Shown here in pieces: positions 43,561 through 44,136 of a DNA stretch of 44,136 nt (within the stretch, counting starts at the first letter, position 1; each line of letters starts with the position of its first letter). The notes under the pieces are model-generated. The model saw nothing but the letters and a program-made list of their open reading frames with translations, ran no database searches and was not told the DNA's origin. The position numbers and the translations under genes are program-made. The stretch covers positions 1-44,136 of the forward strand of contig SXMN01000043.1 of assembly GCA_005777315.1 (NCBI GenBank), in the 5' to 3' direction. The DNA is from Verrucomicrobiales bacterium. GTDB taxonomy: Bacteria > Verrucomicrobiota > Verrucomicrobiia > Limisphaerales > F1-12-MAGs170.

Positions 43561-44136
43561 ATGAAGGCCATGTCATCTGGATCTCCAGTTCAAGCGGCGG
43601 CGCGCGCGCGGGAAATATTCCTCGACGCGCTTGACCTGCCCGACGCCACGGCCCGCGCCGGATTCGTCGCCACGGCCTGTGGCCATGACTCTGCCCTCCG
43701 TCGCCGCGTGGAACTGATGTTGAGCGATCATCTCACCCAAGATGGATTCATGGCGGCTCCCGCGGCGGCTGACCTTCCGGAAGTGGAGTCCCGCGATCAA
43801 ATCGGCGGACGCATCGGCCGGTACAAGCTGCTGGAGAAACTCGGAGAAGGCGGCATGGGAGTGGTGTACCTGGCCAAGCAGGAGGATCCGGTGCGGCGTC
43901 AAGTCGCGCTCAAGCTGATCAAAGCCGGCATGGATACGCGCCAGGTCGTGGCACGCTTCGAGGCGGAGCGCCAGGCCCTCGCGCTCATGGATCATCCGAA
44001 CATCGCGCGCGTGCTGGACGGCGGAACGACGGAAGCTCCGGGAGCGCCGGCATCAGTGCCGGCGAGCACCCCGCAGAACACATACACGCCGGCAAGGATG
44101 CCGGCGCTCCCAGGCCGACCCTATTTCGTCATGGAA
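43561..44136 (+). CDS. Ser/Thr protein kinase (C-terminus cut by window edge) with in-frame palindromic insertion
   Basis: Hanks-type kinase partner of the ECF sigma factor. The first 80 residues are a helical N-terminus (AREIFLDALDLPDATARAGFV) typical of this group. The kinase domain then opens with YKLLEKLGEGGMGVVYLAKQ and the catalytic Lys in VALKLIKAGMD, followed by FEAERQALALMDHPNIARVLDGGTTE. Normally GRPYFVMEL would follow almost directly; here 24 codons (44040-44111, a palindromic repeat) intervene in frame before GRPYFVME. The insertion falls in the beta4-beta5 loop, near the surface, so the kinase may still fold. ATG 43561 and ATG 43570 are both possible starts. Confidence 0.9.
   Translation, partial: MKAMSSGSPVQAAARAREIFLDALDLPDATARAGFVATACGHDSALRRRVELMLSDHLTQDGFMAAPAAADLPEVESRDQIGGRIGRYKLLEKLGEGGMGVVYLAKQEDPVRRQVALKLIKAGMDTRQVVARFEAERQALALMDHPNIARVLDGGTTEAPGAPASVPASTPQNTYTPARMPALPGRPYFVME
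44040..44111. repeat. Palindromic repeat, family A, copy 3, inserted in frame in a kinase gene (72 bp)
   Basis: Perfect 14-bp outer inverted repeats (GGGAGCGCCGGCAT at 44040-44053; ATGCCGGCGCTCCC at 44098-44111). Each end also has an inner GCCGGC...GCCGGC hairpin. Its length is exactly 24 codons with no stop in the kinase frame. It adds a Pro/Ala-rich loop (GAPASVPASTPQNTYT followed by PARMPALP). Confidence 0.85.

Overview
The window looks like a chromosomal segment of a GC-rich Gram-negative bacterium of the PVC group, most likely Verrucomicrobiota (Pedosphaera-like). This is inferred from gene content: ECF sigma factor plus Hanks-type Ser/Thr kinase pairs, kinases with TolB-like and TPR tails, a PQQ-type dehydrogenase fused to cytochrome c, a carbamoyltransferase/DUF5989/SxtJ cluster, presqualene diphosphate synthase, and secreted proteins with calcium-binding Asp-rich tails. 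No rRNA, tRNA, CRISPR array or phage genes were seen.

Layout. 1-4.5 kb: lysS (minus, cut by the left edge), a Kef-type antiporter and thiD. 4.6-20.5 kb: secreted and accessory genes: a subtilase, a LmbE-like deacetylase, the carbamoyltransferase trio, a sugar dehydrogenase-cytochrome, a truncated Ig-like protein joined to a duplicated aldehyde dehydrogenase fragment, the intact aldehyde dehydrogenase, an FAD oxidoreductase and an exported truncated hemoglobin. 20.5-27.7 kb: a rearranged block with a Ser/Thr kinase, two paralogous outer-membrane barrel genes on the minus strand, and a 37-codon remnant of a second kinase running in frame into a PotD-like lipoprotein. 27.8-34.6 kb: a response regulator, then a compact minus-strand run (histidine kinase, NtrC-type regulator, small membrane protein, HpnD, Xaa-Pro aminopeptidase), then coaC. 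35-42.8 kb: a second CPA2 antiporter, a CtBP-like dehydrogenase, an Nramp-like transporter, a thioredoxin-like protein, a long GreA-type protein and rsmB. 42.9 kb to the end: an ECF sigma factor and a Ser/Thr kinase cut by the right edge.

The most interesting observation is in the two barrel paralogs (23855-24961 and 25183-26256, minus). Both have an open, gap-free 34-codon signal-peptide region, then an in-frame UGA at codon 35, then the conserved barrel. In both, the same 19-nt hairpin begins 17 nt after the UGA, and one stem pair has changed in a compensatory way. This fits selenocysteine insertion or another recoding event. The second gene has one further UGA at codon 294.

The region also carries several palindromic repeat families. 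One copy, 72 bp (24 codons) long, sits in frame inside the kinase domain at the right edge, comparable in principle to Rickettsia palindromic elements. Other families flank the kinase leaders and fill most of the long intergenic gaps.
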